From: Collybiopsis luxurians FD-317 M1
Lineage: Eukaryota > Basidiomycota > Agaricomycetes > Agaricales > Omphalotaceae
Assembly (NCBI GenBank): GCA_000827265.1
Contig: KN834767.1
Location: 405,329 to 469,328, forward strand
Direction: 5' to 3'
DNA: 64,000 nucleotides
Shown: positions 1 through 12,811 of the stretch, piece by piece
How positions within the stretch are numbered: position 1 is the stretch's first letter
Layout: each line of letters opens with the position of its first letter
Notes under the pieces: generated by a model
The model's database searches: none
What the model was told of the DNA's origin: nothing
Seen by the model: only the letters and a program-made list of their open reading frames with translations
Translations under genes and position numbers: made by a program

Positions 1-768
1 CCCCGAAGGGCCATAGACAGGGCCCATCTTCGAAATAAGGGGAAGGAGAGCTAATAAGAATATTTGAGCCTTGCGTCAACACAAAAGGTCCGGAGTGCAG
101 GCTCACCAATGACTAGAGAAACGGTCCAACCAACAAGAATTGTGGGGCCGTAGACATAAATCGACTGTCGTTTGCGAAGGACCAAAGAATTGAAAGTATG
201 AATAGCAATCGCCACAGTGAAGTACGCAGTCGAAACGTTCCCTAACTGCATAACGGTAGCTATACATCGTACATCAGACGCAATTTGACTGACCGGAAAG
301 AGAACAAAAACAAACCCTGAGAAGTACAGATGGCATCTACGTTGAATTACCCGCTCAGTATCTATCCCAGAAGACGGAGGTTAGGCTGTGACGTACTGTC
401 TGTAATACCGTGGTGGATCAAGAACGGTAGACCCATCAAACCGGCTATCCCATTAATCATGTTCGCGATAAGCAAGCAAGCAGCGTAATATCCAAGCTGG
501 GTATTGAAAAAAGATTGGGCAACACTCTCTCCAAGAAGCCGGAGAACACCTAGCCACGATACACGTAGGAAAATGCAAAACAAAGCAAGAGTAGATAAAA
601 TCGCAAAGGCGTTGACCACCTGCCAGTCACAGTCAACGAGTCGTGGTTACAAAGGTCTTGCGAAATACTTACAATTGCACCAGCCATCTCATTCGGCGGG
701 ATAGGTATGAACGCCCCCACCGTAGTGTGCACTGCTGAATGCACTGATGATATTGTCTGATTCTCCAT
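1..768 (-). CDS. Git3-like seven-transmembrane receptor (5' part only)
   Basis: This looks like the N-terminal part of a basidiomycete GPCR of the glucose/cAMP (Git3-like) type, which would sit in the plasma membrane and signal through a G protein. Translation starts at 768 and runs leftwards off the window. Short exons encode at least four hydrophobic helices: near 560-620, 400-520, 180-250 and 110-160. The helix at 180-240 carries the block AIHTFNSLVLR, which I recognise from this mushroom receptor family, followed by a Tyr-Gly-Pro helix. Introns around 620-670 and near 290-410 join the pieces. The cytoplasmic loops and tail lie outside the window, so the G-protein coupling class cannot be judged. 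The family assignment rests on remembered motifs, not a search. Confidence 0.6.
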
Positions 769-1245
769 TGTGGAACCTGAGGAATACGATTCGTTCTAAC
801 AGACTGGTGCGGGGGTATTGAAAAATTGAACGCCAAAGGGTCGTCCAGCGCCGGTCGTCGAGAAAGAAACGAAAGGAACCGGTCCTGAGCGAAGGGAAAA
901 GGTAAAGAGACCTGAAAGTACGAAGGAAAGGTTACAGGCCCGCATCATGTCTAGAACGCCCAGGGTTATTCCAAAATTTTGCCTGGGTATCAATGATTGC
1001 CGGAAAGGATACAAGCTTCTTGCTTAAACACCATCTTTGGAATAACAAATGATGGCGTATGTGACAACCAAAAGATTTGCAGGTTAACAACGATCTCAGA
1101 AGAGGCAACCAGCAATACAACTGTACGTCAAGACCACGTAAGTAATTCATACAAACTTAAAAGGATTTTGGGCTACAATGAATTGATAATGCAGTGCTCC
1201 AAGTTCTACGGAGAATGGAAGTGTTATGTGGAACGAATTATCCGG
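769..1245. other. intergenic, receptor promoter side
   Basis: Nothing convincing is coded here. It separates the receptor start at 768 from the end of the polymerase eta gene at 1246. Open frames here (for example 997-1281 plus) show no recognisable motif and overlap the polymerase 3' end. Confidence 0.5.
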
Positions 1246-3765
1246 TCATTTCCGACTGAAGAATTTTTCAATCCCCTCTGACTCATGACCTTTCTTTGGT
1301 TTCTTGGACGATGAAGGTTTTGCGTTGGTTTTTGAACTAGGTTTGACGCGCGTGCGATCTGCACCGTCAATTTTCACTTCTGGTTCCACTTCCCGCGCAA
1401 CTGATTGAGCAAAATGAAAATCATCATGCTCATTCTTCAAAGCCTCCAAAGCCTGTGCTCTATCCTCTGCATCTACGATTAACGAGAGCGTTTTGGGGGG
1501 CAAGGAAAATGTCTTGTGACATTGTGGACATGTGAAAGACGTAGGGCCTTGACCGGAAGGTGGACTGCACTGCCGTGGACGTGTTGGACTTTCTGGACGT
1601 GTCTGAGAAAAATCATGTTCTTCTTCCCTCAGCCGCTTGAGGCCGGATGGATTTGCGAAGAAGCTGTCAATACTTTGCTGATTATCGTCGGCAGCTTCAA
1701 TGCCCGTGAAGGCCAGCGCAATGTGATTAATCTTGATAGGACCGGTACCAGTTCCTACCAGCTCTCTCCAGAGCTTTTCCCCAGCGGCGGCGATGACGTC
1801 TATGGTGACCTCTTTGATGAATGGAAAGGGTGCCTGTTTGGATCGACTTGACCATCCATTGGCTGTATTAGATCCTAAGACGACAGTTAAGAGATAGTAT
1901 GGCATAAGTGAACACGTGAACAACTTGAGCCTCCGTGTATAGTAAGGGTCTTGGGCCACAAGCTCGGTCTCTCCTTGCGGGCGTCGTTGAGCCTTAATGC
2001 CAGTTCACCGCTGAGAACGCGTATCCAATGTGGACCGTCGGACACTTGGGTAATGGGTCTATGAAGGGCCTTGGCAGCCATCATACTCTTGTTCACGGGT
2101 GGCTTTTCTTTGACTGCGGAGGATGAGTCGAAGCTCTCAAGGGTATCAATATCCGCTTACCTTCAGCCCTATCGATTCCCCTTTTCGTCGGAATTCAGCG
2201 GAGCTGTAGAATACATAGAAGATTTCCGGCATACCGTAGAATCTCGTATATCCAGACCGCGCTTTCCCCAAACTTCTCCTGTAGCTCCTCTGAGATGCAC
2301 AGATTAACACTATGAAATTTCAGGCTAGGGATAGTACTGTCTAACCGAGGGATATAGGTCTTCAATCGCCTCGGTCAGCGAGAATCTTGACGGACAAAAT
2401 GATCCCTTACAGAAGATCCGCTACCGTCGATACATCATACTCTTTCACAAGAGCCTCTCCGAGCTTTCCTCCAAGGAAACGAATCTTATGAAAATCGAGA
2501 TCAGCAGATCATCGACAGCACCGCTAAACTTCAGCCTTACCTTTTGGAATTCGAGAGGCCTGAGATAACAAGGAATTGCAAGATTACGCAAGACGGTCTG
2601 TAGAAAGACTTATAAAAGATTCCGCACAGAAACAAAAAAGGAGTACCTGGGAATAGGGCTTTCTGTACGACGCAGAGAGCTTCGTACGATTAATAACATG
2701 ACGCGCCAAAAACTAGGGAGGCCTTACTTTGGCAAGAAACTTGTTCCTTGCAATACCCTGAATGATCCAGCTGATAAATCAGACTGGAGGGAGACATATG
2801 AAAACGTCAACTCACAGCCGAAGTAGTGTATCCCAGTTTATTCGCAATGTCAACCCTCACTTTGTGCATCATTTCTGCCGCGATATGGAGGGCAATGTCA
2901 TGCCATGTTGGAGGATCTGTCTTCAAATCTTGATTGGCAGTCTCAGAGTCAGGATGAATGGGTATAAGGTGGGAATCAGAGGTCCAATCGACAGACGGGG
3001 GCGCAGGAATGGGAGTGTCAAGCCCACTAGGCGCGTCTGGCGGTACCTGAGCAAGATAAGGGTACCGTTGTAGAAGGGCTTGCCGTACAGGCTTTGTGAA
3101 ATCAATAAATGCCTCGTCAATGGAAGCCTTCTCTACAGATCACTACTCAGCTGGGCTACGGTCAAAACGTTCGTGACAAACCTATCTCAGCGCCTGGAAG
3201 TCCCTCCTTGAACATGTTCAATATCTTGACACTTTCTCGCCGATAATAGTCCAGCGACACCTGGGCGCTATATAAGAGCGTGTTTCCATTCAAAATGCAT
3301 GGAATGAACGCACTTTATGTGTCCGCGAATCAATATTATCCCAATATCCTGGCTCAGCCTCCCCCTCTTTGTATGTTGCAACATGAACAATCATTAAATC
3401 CGGACAGCATTTTTTCGCTTCTTCAAGTTTTTGAAACCGTGTAATTCCAAACTTGCGCGCAGGATAGTTGACCGCGATGATACCTGCATTCCAATCATCA
3501 ATTGGTTAGAAGAACAATATAGAGGCTCAAAGTCGAGAGAATGACCTTCCCATTGGAGGACGATAAGCGGTTTATCTGTGACTCCAAGCCTAACCATCTC
3601 GCATGCTGCAAAGAACGCATCACTGTCGCAGAGCGCGACTACGCGGAGAGGATCACGAACTCCGAGATTTTGTTGAAGTACGTGTCGATAAGTTATTACT
3701 GGGTTCAAGTCTGTCATTTCAAAGTCTTCAGCTTTGGCTTTACCTTTATTGCTCGCTAGAGTCAT
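1246..3765 (-). CDS. RAD30: DNA polymerase eta (Y-family translesion polymerase)
   Basis: This enzyme copies past UV dimers and other lesions in the nucleus. The start is the ATG at 3765, followed by a short leader and the metal-binding block VVALCDSDAFFAACE. After an intron with donor at 3545 comes IAVNYPARKFGITRFQ, then a GEAEPGYWDNI block and the catalytic block EKASIDEAFIDF near 3090-3130. The rest of the palm, thumb and little finger is spread over short exons, including GIARNKFLAK near 2720-2755 and IRFLGGKLGEALVKEYD near 2430-2490. The C-terminal exon (1246 to about 1850) holds IALAFTGIE, a PIP-like box QQSIDSFF, a UBZ-type zinc finger (Cys-x2-Cys and a His-x3-His pair) and a last PIP-like box IEKFF four residues from the end. 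All family landmarks are present and I found no lesion. The exact splice sites in 2300-2700 are approximate. Confidence 0.93.
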
Positions 3766-4194
3766 TTTGGCAGGGAAATATGATACAAGGGAGAAAAGAA
3801 GCGATGAGTGGGCTACAACAAGTAATTCTTCTGGGTAAGCGCCCGTCAACATGTGCGTCAACAAAAATTAACACGTGATTACGATAGAACTCGCTTTGAC
3901 ATTTACTATAATAGGAAGTCGCAAGCGAAGTTTCCCGCTTTGTTCTCATGGACAGCGGGCATGAGCACTCGGACTTTAATCATTGTTGATCCAATACATT
4001 CTTACCACTAATTTATCTAGGCTTGCTAACATGTCCACTCTCCCTACACCACCTCTGTAGTGGTAGTACGAGACCAGCGGTTTCCTTTACGGGACCACTG
4101 CTGGGATCCAGTCCTTGCGGCGCCGTGTATATCGTATCGCATCACATACATATTGCAAGTCGATGGGATATGAATCGATGTTAGGTTTTTAACT

Positions 4195-6028
4195 TTACCT
4201 AGAGTGTTTTGAGACGCAAGTAGGTCGCGGATCCCTGGCTTGAATGATCCAGTCTTCTGCTGGATCCGCCCCTGGTACACGGTATGGAGAAATCGGCAGA
4301 TAACACATTTCCTGGATGAAAGATTTGTCAAACCAAAAGAAATATCGATATCAAGGGCATCCTCACATCAAAGTTACAAGCAGGCGCGCATTTCAACCAT
4401 TCAGTCCAATCCAGCCATGACATCAATGCATCCAGGTCTTGCTTCCATTGTGTATGCACTCTCAGCAAAGATGGCATATCATGGGTCTGAGTATTTTCCA
4501 GGTCGTATTCCACTCCGTCGGCCCACATTTTTGTGATAACTCGGCAAATTTCCCCATTCACAGTACTGAGGGAAGAGAACATGAGCCATTCCGCAGGCGT
4601 GAATGTTGCCTGAGCTGATACGAATGGAGGGTATGCTTTAGCGCACGTTCGGTACACAGGCTCTGCCCAAAATTTCTCGTGATTTGATTTGATTTTCGGT
4701 TGAACTGAAAACAGATTGTAAGGCTGAAGCATTCCGCGCAGCTGTACAAATATTCTCCGCATAATTGGCGATATATCTTCGGCGCAGTCAGTTGAATTCA
4801 AGTCGAGATATAGCAGCTCGAGACGATCGGCGTAGCGCTGTACAAGTGTATGAAACCAAGATGGCCAGTCGATCCCACTAACTAGCCCTGTCCATTTTTC
4901 AGCAGCCAGCTCGTCTGCAATCCGCTCTTTGGCAGCAATGATATCTTCTTGGCTTATTCCCAGTATTCGATGACGAAGCCGGTGTTGACCAAACCTCGTC
5001 GAAACAAGGCTAGGCGCAAGGGAAATATCGTAGAACGAAACTAGACGGTGAAGATCCAACTGAATCCGAACTTCGCCGGGATATTCGTCTATACGCTTTG
5101 AAGCCAATATCTCTTCCAAACCGAATGCATCCAAGGGTATCCCAACCTCCATCTTTGGGGGTGGCCTAATTGGGGGTCCCTGAAATGAGGAGTTTGCAGG
5201 TTGGGGAACATACGGCATTTTAAGGTGAAGTATGGAATCGACTCTGAGGCCAGCGGAAAAATTACACAACATCACCTCACTAAGTACTCTCAGCGAGGTT
5301 GCATGGCTTGATTGTGCAGGACAGACTCACTAAGATGTGTGAAGTCTGGGACCCTAGTCGTCAGCATTTTTCAGGCGTAGATAAAAACACATGTGCACCT
5401 CACGAAACCATCTATCCCAAACTGTTTACCCCAGTTACATAGATCCGAAATTCTTCGTGGCTCTTCCGAGTAATTATCCGGTTCTATCTTGCCCCAAGCA
5501 ACCACATCCTGACTATCGATGGTCCCACCTGGAAACTTAAGCCCACTGTACCCATCAAAATAAAGCACTTTGAGGGAGCGTTCGGCGACAAGGGTCAGAT
5601 GCCAGCACCCTTGGTGATCTTCAGAAAACAATCCGCAATAAAGAGTAGACAGCTCAGAATCAAGAGCCGTCCATTCCGGGGTTTCCGGGACATGAGGATC
5701 GCCTCGTCCGTGATATAGCAGGGTGCCTGCAGGAAGAATTCCTGGGACAATCGTGTGCCCTGCAGAGCGCAAAGTATTAGGTTTTCATCGTATTTTAATG
5801 TCCGCACTGACCATTTCTGTATCTTCTGCCCGGCCAACCTGTTAACAAAGAATGTACGGTATTGAAAATAAAGTTGGCGGTATTATTGGGGCTTGGATGA
5901 ACATCCAAAGACCAGGATTCGATGTTGAAGTCTGCGTCCGCATTTTGAGTTACAAGCTGTCCTGCTTTCGCCGTTGCAAGCCAGCGTAGTAAAAGAGACA
6001 GTATGATCATTGCAGAAAGCAAGGCCAA
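4195..6028 (-). CDS. secreted protein of unknown function, conserved in mushroom fungi
   Basis: I do not know a function for this gene, but the protein resembles a family I recall from Agaricomycetes. The start at 6028 gives a hydrophobic N-terminus (SAMIILSLLLRWLATAKA), probably a signal peptide. An intron near 5770-5820 joins RYRNG to HTIVPGILPAGTLLYHGR. The block up to 5405 contains GCWHLTLVAERSLKVLYFDG, SQDVVAWG and WGKQFGIDGFVR. After another intron the exon 5275-4376 continues with CNFSAGLRVDSILHL. The last exon follows a 55-nt intron (about 4321-4375) and ends at TAA 4195-4197. Spliced length is roughly 500 residues. The family assignment is from memory of the motifs. Confidence 0.7.
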
Positions 6029-6573
6029 TTCGGCTCACACTTTGCACATACATTTAGTCCTGAAAATGAATGATGGAAGGCTCAGAGGACTTGAGCGGCA
6101 AGGTCGGAAAGAGGTGGTAACTCAAAATCGAAAAAGTCCCTACGCACGATGATCAAAGAGCTTCATAGTACGAAGTTGAGAAGCTCATGCTTTGCTTTGA
6201 TCTTGAAGAAATCCTTGACCACGGATAGCTGTCAGATACGGAAGTGCTAACGCTTTGACCTGGAGAAACTAGGGGAAAAGTCAGATGGCGGGGACGGATC
6301 AATTGCAATGATTTTTGGATTATGAAAGTTGTTGAATATGCATTCGCTTCATTTTTCTACCTCATCTTTGTATCATAGATGGTGGATAGAAAGTTATTTG
6401 TTTCGAGGAACCCGTCAGAAATTGCGTTGTCGCCAAACTAATGGGGCGATTCTGATTGGCCAGTGATAGCTCTTTTCTCGAACTTATGACGCGCTCAAAC
6501 TCTGATGCACCTTCTTCGTTCTTTCTTTACCTCCAGATTCTCAGCTTCACTGCGGCATTCTCACGTCCGAAAG
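6029..6573. other. divergent promoter region
   Basis: This stretch lies between the start of the minus-strand secreted gene (6028) and the plus-strand oxidoreductase (6574), so it probably carries both promoters. I see no coding signal or repeat in it. Confidence 0.5.
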
Positions 6574-9033
6574 ATGGCCTCAAAGACGATTGCTGTCCTC
6601 GACGAACACGAATTGAAAGATGGGCAAATGTACGAATTTTGAATGTATTATCCGAGGACTAAATGACCTTGGATATCAAGGAAAGAAGTTGACTTTGAAC
6701 AGGGCAAAGTCCTTGTCGCGCGTCTCGGAGACAATGTCCATGCAACGAGCGCATTTTGCACGGTATATATATTTTCTGTCAGCTTATATGTTTAGTAACG
6801 CGTCCATAGCATTACGGCGCCCCCCTTGCAAAGGGTGTATTGACTGCCGATGCAAGAGTCGTCTGGTATGTGTCATTTTCTGTTAGACGAACGTTCAATC
6901 TGATCGCACTTCTTACCAAGTCCATGGCACGGAGGTTGGCTCATCGACTGAATCATCAGCTTAATCTGACAACCATTCTAGCGTGCTTTAATCTTTGCTC
7001 CGGCGACATAGGTCGGTATCTTTCACATTACCATGGGCCCCAAACATTGATTATAAAGCACAGAGGATGCTCCCGCCCCCAGCCCGATTCATTCCTTCAA
7101 AGCCCATATAGCGAACGGCAAGATCCATGTCACAGCCAACCCAGATTTTACGTTGAAAGAAAAAAAATCCAGGCCTCCTAAACTTTCGACAGCTGGATTT
7201 GATGCAGTAGGGAAAGGCGCAGTCATCATTGGAGGCGGATCCGGAGCCTTCAATGCCGTGGAGAGCTTACGAGAGGTAAAATGCGGTAGTCAGCATAACA
7301 ATCTTTGCTAATACCTCAAATCAACATAGCACGGATACAAGTTTCCCATTACGATTGTGTCAAAAGAGACTTATGCACCAATTGATAGGTACTATCTTTC
7401 GCATACGGCATCTCTGTTTCCTCACTACGGTTGTAGAACCAAGCTCAGTAAAGCCCTGATCACTGACGCTTCTCAGCTTGAGTGGAGGACCGCAGCAGAC
7501 TTGAAAATCAAGTACGGTGTCAACTTACGAACGGGCGTCACTGTTACCTCTGTCGAGCTGCAAGACAAAAGGGTCATTCTGGATAACGGTAAAGACACCA
7601 TCATTTACGACAAACTCGTAATCGCTCCTGGAGGTACTCCACGGAAATTACCCATCCCAGGCGTCGACCTGGAAAATGTCTATACCTTCCGTGGTGTTGA
7701 AGATGCGAAGAAGGTCGACAGTGGTACATTTTATTTGTTGGGGAACCCTCTCTCAATAACTAAAGTCTCCGTTTTCTAGCTGCAACCGAAGGCAAGAAGG
7801 TTGTAGTCATTGGTAGCTCCTTCATTAGTATGGAACTTGTCGTAGCGTTATCCAAACGGAAACTTGCTTCCATAGACGTGATTGGAATGGAAGAATTTCC
7901 TTTCGAGATCGTGCTCGGTAAAGAAGTTGGTGCGGGGTTGAAAAAGGCAAGGCTACCTGTTGTCGTCTCCCTCACGATCCGGCTAACATCCGTGAGGCAG
8001 TTCCACGAGTCTCAAGGCGTGAAATTCCACATGCAGACCAAGGTTGAAAAGATAGTGCCTCGAGAGGACAACGCGTCACTCGCAGGTGGCGTTGTAGTTA
8101 ATGGTGAAACCCTTCCAGCCGACTTTGTGATCATGGGCGTCGGCGTTGCCCCTGCCACAGAGTTTCTGAAAGACAGCGGTATTGAGCTCGAGAAAGATGG
8201 TTCTATTCAAGTAGATGAATTCCTTCGAGTTACCAAACTCCCCGCGGGCGTCGAAGGAGTCTTTGCCATCGGTATGCCCGTTGTTAGTCGTGCGTGCCAA
8301 TCACTGCTAATGCTTTATTGGTGGCAGGCGACGTGGCACTTTATCCCCGAACCGGAGAATCTGTCAGGATCGAGCACTGGAATGTGCGTGTATTCCTTCA
8401 CTTTTCGAAGTTCGTGGCCGTTTGATGAAGATTTTTTCTGTGCAGGTTGCCGGAAACCACGGAAGAGCCGTAGGGAAGACTATCGCAGGGAATCCTCAGC
8501 CCTTCGTGAAGACCCCAGTGTTTTGGAGTGCTCGTAAGTAATGCAATGTTATTTGTTGATGGAGGCCTTTAATTACTCCTTACAGAGGGTCAACAGCTTC
8601 GATACTGTGGACATGGTGTTCAACCTGATGACATCATTATCCAAGGCGATCCTGGCGAGATGAAGGTTAAGTGATACCTCCACGACTGCCACCAGACCTA
8701 CTAATTGTATCGAATGTAGTTCATCGCCTACTACGTAAAACAAGGCAAAGTTGTTGCGGTAGCCAGGTGGGTTCAGTCGAGCCTTTATCGCGTGTCGTTC
8801 TGAAATTTTTCAATATCTTCAGTATGCAAAATGATCCTGTAGTTAGCGCAGCCTCGGAATTACTTCGTTTGGGTCTAATGCCGTCGCCAGAAGAGATCAA
8901 GGCGGGAAAGGTAAATGTTACTTTACTCGAGTCTGGCAGTGTTTGGTGTCTCACCCCTATCTCGCCGTCGTGTTTATAGGACCTTCTGACGGTTGACATA
9001 TCGAGCGTCAACGCTCTGCCTAAAGTAGTCTGA
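6574..9033 (+). CDS. Rieske/AIF-type FAD-dependent oxidoreductase (AIFM3-like)
   Basis: The protein joins an N-terminal Rieske [2Fe-2S] domain to a pyridine-nucleotide disulfide reductase-like FAD/NAD(P)H domain, the layout of AIFM3-like proteins. Such enzymes pass electrons from NAD(P)H; the substrate is unknown. The start at 6574 gives MASKTIAVLDEHELKDGQM. Rieske box 1 is split by an intron (Cys before it, HYGAPL after it). Box 2, CPWHG, is coded by a 14-nt exon at 6921-6934. The FAD-binding motif VIIGGGSGAFNA is near 7220-7255 and the NAD(P)-binding VVVIGSSFISMEL near 7800-7835. Later blocks are GVFAIGD and GNHGRAVGK, and the C-terminal exon ends at TGA 9031-9033. About a dozen introns are needed, some with donors that only the protein alignment reveals. 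The reading frame appears intact once spliced. Confidence 0.88.
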
Positions 9034-9757
9034 GGCTTATAAGCCTTAGGCAATCAGACAAGGAACGGCGGCTGTCTGGGACTCCAGTCGATGCCGCAGT
9101 ACGCCCTGTATTAAAGAGCCGGGAAGATATCAACTGCAAGGATTGAAATGATGTTTTCTTTTTGTTACTTTTTGTATTGCGCGCTTTGTAAACATTGCCA
9201 GCTTGTACGAGTAAATCGAGGCGTTAACTTTGTATAACATACATGACTTTTTCTCTCGCTAGCCGGCGCGCCAAGTCTAGACGGTTCCCGGACTAGCAGT
9301 GGTTCGGTGCTTACAAAAGAAAAGAACGGGTTTTGCCAGTGCGATGCTATTTGTTTCAGAGATGGCCGTGAGGGTGGGACCCTCGGTTTTAATGGAGAAC
9401 TTTGGGGTGCACTGAGAAATTATTATTGGACCAAAATTACGTGTGTCCAAAGCAGAAGCTAGTGAAATATTCAGCCTCTGTGATTCCAAGATATGGATGG
9501 ATCACTAGAAATTGCATTTCGGCTCAATTAGCAGGTATTACAGGTATAAAAGAAGCTGTGAAGACCGAGAATACAAACCTGACAGACTCATACTGGCAAG
9601 CGCCGACTAGAAAAATCCGAAAAAATTCAACTCTAACGGCATCCACGTGCCATATTAATGTCCCACGGACTCTCTTGCCCTGGCTCTGCCCAGCACCCAT
9701 AAACTCTTCCTACCCTTTTCCTCATCGTCCAAGACGTCTTACACAACTACCCAGACG
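9034..9757. other. intergenic
   Basis: This lies upstream of the LAMMER kinase. It shows pyrimidine-rich stretches near 9690-9750, typical of fungal core promoters. The open frames here show no domain. Confidence 0.45.
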
Positions 9758-11753
9758 ATGGCGGCAGTGCATGCCTTGCCAATTATGCACTCTTATCACT
9801 CTCGACAGTCCCTGAACGGCATCAACTCGGCCAGCGCTGCAGGACCAAGTGTCCTGCCAACTCCACCTGTGGCTTCACGCAAGCGTAAGCGAGCTCAGCA
9901 ATATACGGTGAGCTACAGCGAAGTCCAAGAAACCGACAGCGATGGTCGAGTCAGGGATGTTATCGTCATTGAAGACACTCCACCCCCGACAATGTCTCCA
10001 GCTACAACCAATGGCGGCGGTTACTCGGCGTCATATCAGCCCCCAGTGTTTGCTCCCCCAATCAGAACTAGGGCGAGGGCTGCTGCTGAAGCCCAGGCCA
10101 TATCGGCCAGCTCATCTACCAGCGGTGTGGCTCCCCCGCCAAAGAAACGTAAACGAGATCCTGCAGACGAGGTTCGGATTCTGCCAGCGAAAAAACCGGC
10201 TCCAAGCAGTCAGAACTCGCTTGCTGTTACTCAGACAAAGTCATGGGGAAGTAGAAGTGCTGCTGCAACAGACGATGTAGGCTGTATTAACCTTTTGCGT
10301 ACATCATTCATCGTGTCTAACGGCGTGTTGCAGACATCGAAAGGTCCTGTCTCTTGCGATGACAAGGAAGGACATTATATCATCGTACCCGATGATGTGA
10401 TTCACAAACGATGTTTGCAACGTTTCCTTTCTGCAGGATCCTCTCGCTGATCGTCGTTCTCTAGATCGGACTGTTCGCTTACTGGGTCAAGGGACTTTTG
10501 GCAAGGTCGTAGAAGCTGTCGATACGTTCAAGAATTCCAGGGTTGCTATCAAGATTATCCGAGCAATCCCAAAATATCGAGACGCCAGTAAGATAGAGAT
10601 TAGAGTCCTCGAGACACTCAAGAAGCGAGATCCGCAAAACCTCAAGTAGGTTCCGCCTCCGCCAAGATTCATTTTTTCTCTTCTCAACGCACCTTTTTTC
10701 AAGCAAATGTATACATCTTCTCGACACTTTTGACCATCGCAACCACGTCTGCCTGGTATCCGAGCTTTTGGGGATGTGTGTATATGATTTTCTCAAGGAT
10801 AATGACTTTGCGCCGTTTCCTCGGCATCACATTCAGTCCTTTGCCCGCCAGCTGTTGAGCAGCGTTGCTTGTAAGTTGTGTAAGCTCTTTATTGCTTTCA
10901 TCACTTTGACCTGTTGCGCCTTAGTCCTCCACAGGGAGTCGCTGATACACACGGACCTCAAGCCCGAGAACATACTTCTCGTACACAATGATTACAGTTT
11001 AGTCAATATTGCGGTGCCCGGGAAGGTAATTTCCTTTCCCAGCCTGCGCCCTGTCATGATCCTTGACCCATCTTTGTCCAGAAAAATGCCCCTCCGAAAA
11101 GCAAACGGATTCTCAAGTCAACTGATATTAGACTTATTGACTTTGGTTCGGCAACTTTTGAGAAAGAGTATCACTCCCAAGTCGTGTCGACTCGACATTA
11201 CCGGGCACCGGAAATCATTCTAGGTCGGTTTATGCTGCTCCGCAATCATTATTCAAACGTACTAATGAGTATATAATTAGGCTTGGGGTGGTCCTTCCCG
11301 TGTGACGTTTACTCTCTGGGCTGCATTCTCGTCGAGTTCTACACGGGAATGGCGCTCTTCCAGACCCACGATAATCTAGAACACCTCGCTATGATGGAAA
11401 TGGTCATGGGTAAAATGCCAGAACGATTTGCTCGTGCTGGAGCAAGGTCGAAACCAGAGTTTTTCAAGGAAGGCTCAAAATTAGACTGGCCCAAGCCGAA
11501 AGCTTCAAGGCAGAGTAAAAAAGATGTCCGGAGTACAAGACCCTTAGCAGTAAGTGTCCCTTTCCATATTCGTTACTATAACTTTACAAGCTTTCGCGCT
11601 CTCTAGGACGTTATTTTGCCTCACGATTTGATAAATCGTCATTTCCTAAACCTCGTCCAGAAACTCCTCGCCTTCGATCCCGCACAGCGAATAACTGTCG
11701 CAGAGGCACTCAAGCATCCGTACTTCTCCTTGAATATCCCCGCTGAGATATAA
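9758..11753 (+). CDS. KNS1: LAMMER-type dual-specificity protein kinase (CLK family)
   Basis: This kinase family phosphorylates SR splicing factors and other nuclear proteins. The first exon (from ATG 9758) codes a disordered N-terminus with basic clusters such as SRKRKRAQ and PPKKRKRD, likely nuclear localisation signals. After introns the glycine loop [12 protein letters not shown] appears near 10480-10520, then [19 protein letters not shown]. The [15 protein letters not shown] block is near 10770-10810, the catalytic loop IHTDLKPEN near 10950, DFGS near 11130 and the activation end RAPEII near 11205. The signature [11 protein letters not shown] at 11379-11411 is the LAMMER box. The last exon ends [17 protein letters not shown] and stops at TAA 11751-11753. 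All catalytic residues are present. Confidence 0.93.
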
Positions 11754-12811
11754 TCACTTGTTATCATCCTGTTTTGTTTTATTACCCTCCGTTGCCATCG
11801 GTTTTTCTTTGGACACCCCTGCTCGTTATTATGATCCGTGTACTACAAATCATCACTATGGGAAACATCTTCATCGTCATTAATGCTATCCATATCGTCG
11901 AAGTCGAACGACTTGCTCGTACCAAGTCTACACACGAACCAGACCTTGCGCATACGTGGTCTGGTGAAGTCTCGCGCCGCCGGCTGGTTGTTGGATAGAA
12001 AGCTTTCGAAGGAGATGCTTGAACGGACGAAGGCCAATCTCGAGCAGCTCTGGCAGCCTCTGGGCCCTTGCCTCTAACAGGCTCATCACTCATGCATGAT
12101 CCAAGCGACAGCAGCCTTGTATATTGCTTCAGCCTTTGCGCACCAATGTGTAACTTATCCCTCCCCTATGTATAGCATCCAGTGAACCCAATACCTTTAT
12201 GCGGCATATAAATCTTTCTTGGGCTACCATTCTTTTTCTCAAACTGCATACTGCAATTGTAATGTATCCTCATCACTCATTGTCCATTTCATCTTCACAA
12301 ATCATCAATTTCTTTCGAGATACATTTGGGTTGGCCTATACGTACCAGAGATACATAATTAAACTTTGCTTAACCCCCTTCGAATTCGTTCCCCCCAGGC
12401 GATCGACCGATGCATTGGACGGTCCTCTTTTGTTTGCCGTCTTTATGGATATCTAAGAGGTAGAGGAGTTACCGGTATGTTGGGCTTTTACCCGTGTGTA
12501 AATATAGTTCAAATAGATTTTTGTAGAGCTTACTCAGACTACGAAACAGGACCGGTGTGAATTGGAGTGATGCAAAATCTCGTATCATTTCCTAGATATA
12601 TCATTCAGGCACTCGCTTGCCAGGACTAACGCCCTCGAAAAACTTAACATAGACGCTGTAGTCCTTCGCAGAGTGTCTTCAGTCCCAGAACATAGTCAAA
12701 CTCGTCATGGCGCCGCGCGGAAATATCATTTCCATTTCTAGTAAGTAAGTATCCACTACATGTGTCAGCTACGGTCTGACGGTTCAGTACCTTTTGTTCC
12801 CGACACTCACC
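11754..12811. other. intergenic
   Basis: I found no gene with a recognisable domain. A minus-strand frame at 11843-12037 ends in an acidic tail (SFDFDDMDSINDDEDVS) and could be the end of an unrecognised gene, but I could not extend it upstream. The remainder is AT-rich. Confidence 0.4.

Noticed and set aside
996..1281. Plus-strand 94-codon frame near the polymerase eta end
   Set aside because: It overlaps the confirmed 3' coding exon of polymerase eta on the other strand and has no motif.
11843..12037. Minus frame with an acidic tail downstream of the LAMMER kinase
   Set aside because: The tail looks protein-like, but no upstream exons or domain could be joined to it, so it is only mentioned under the intergenic stretch.
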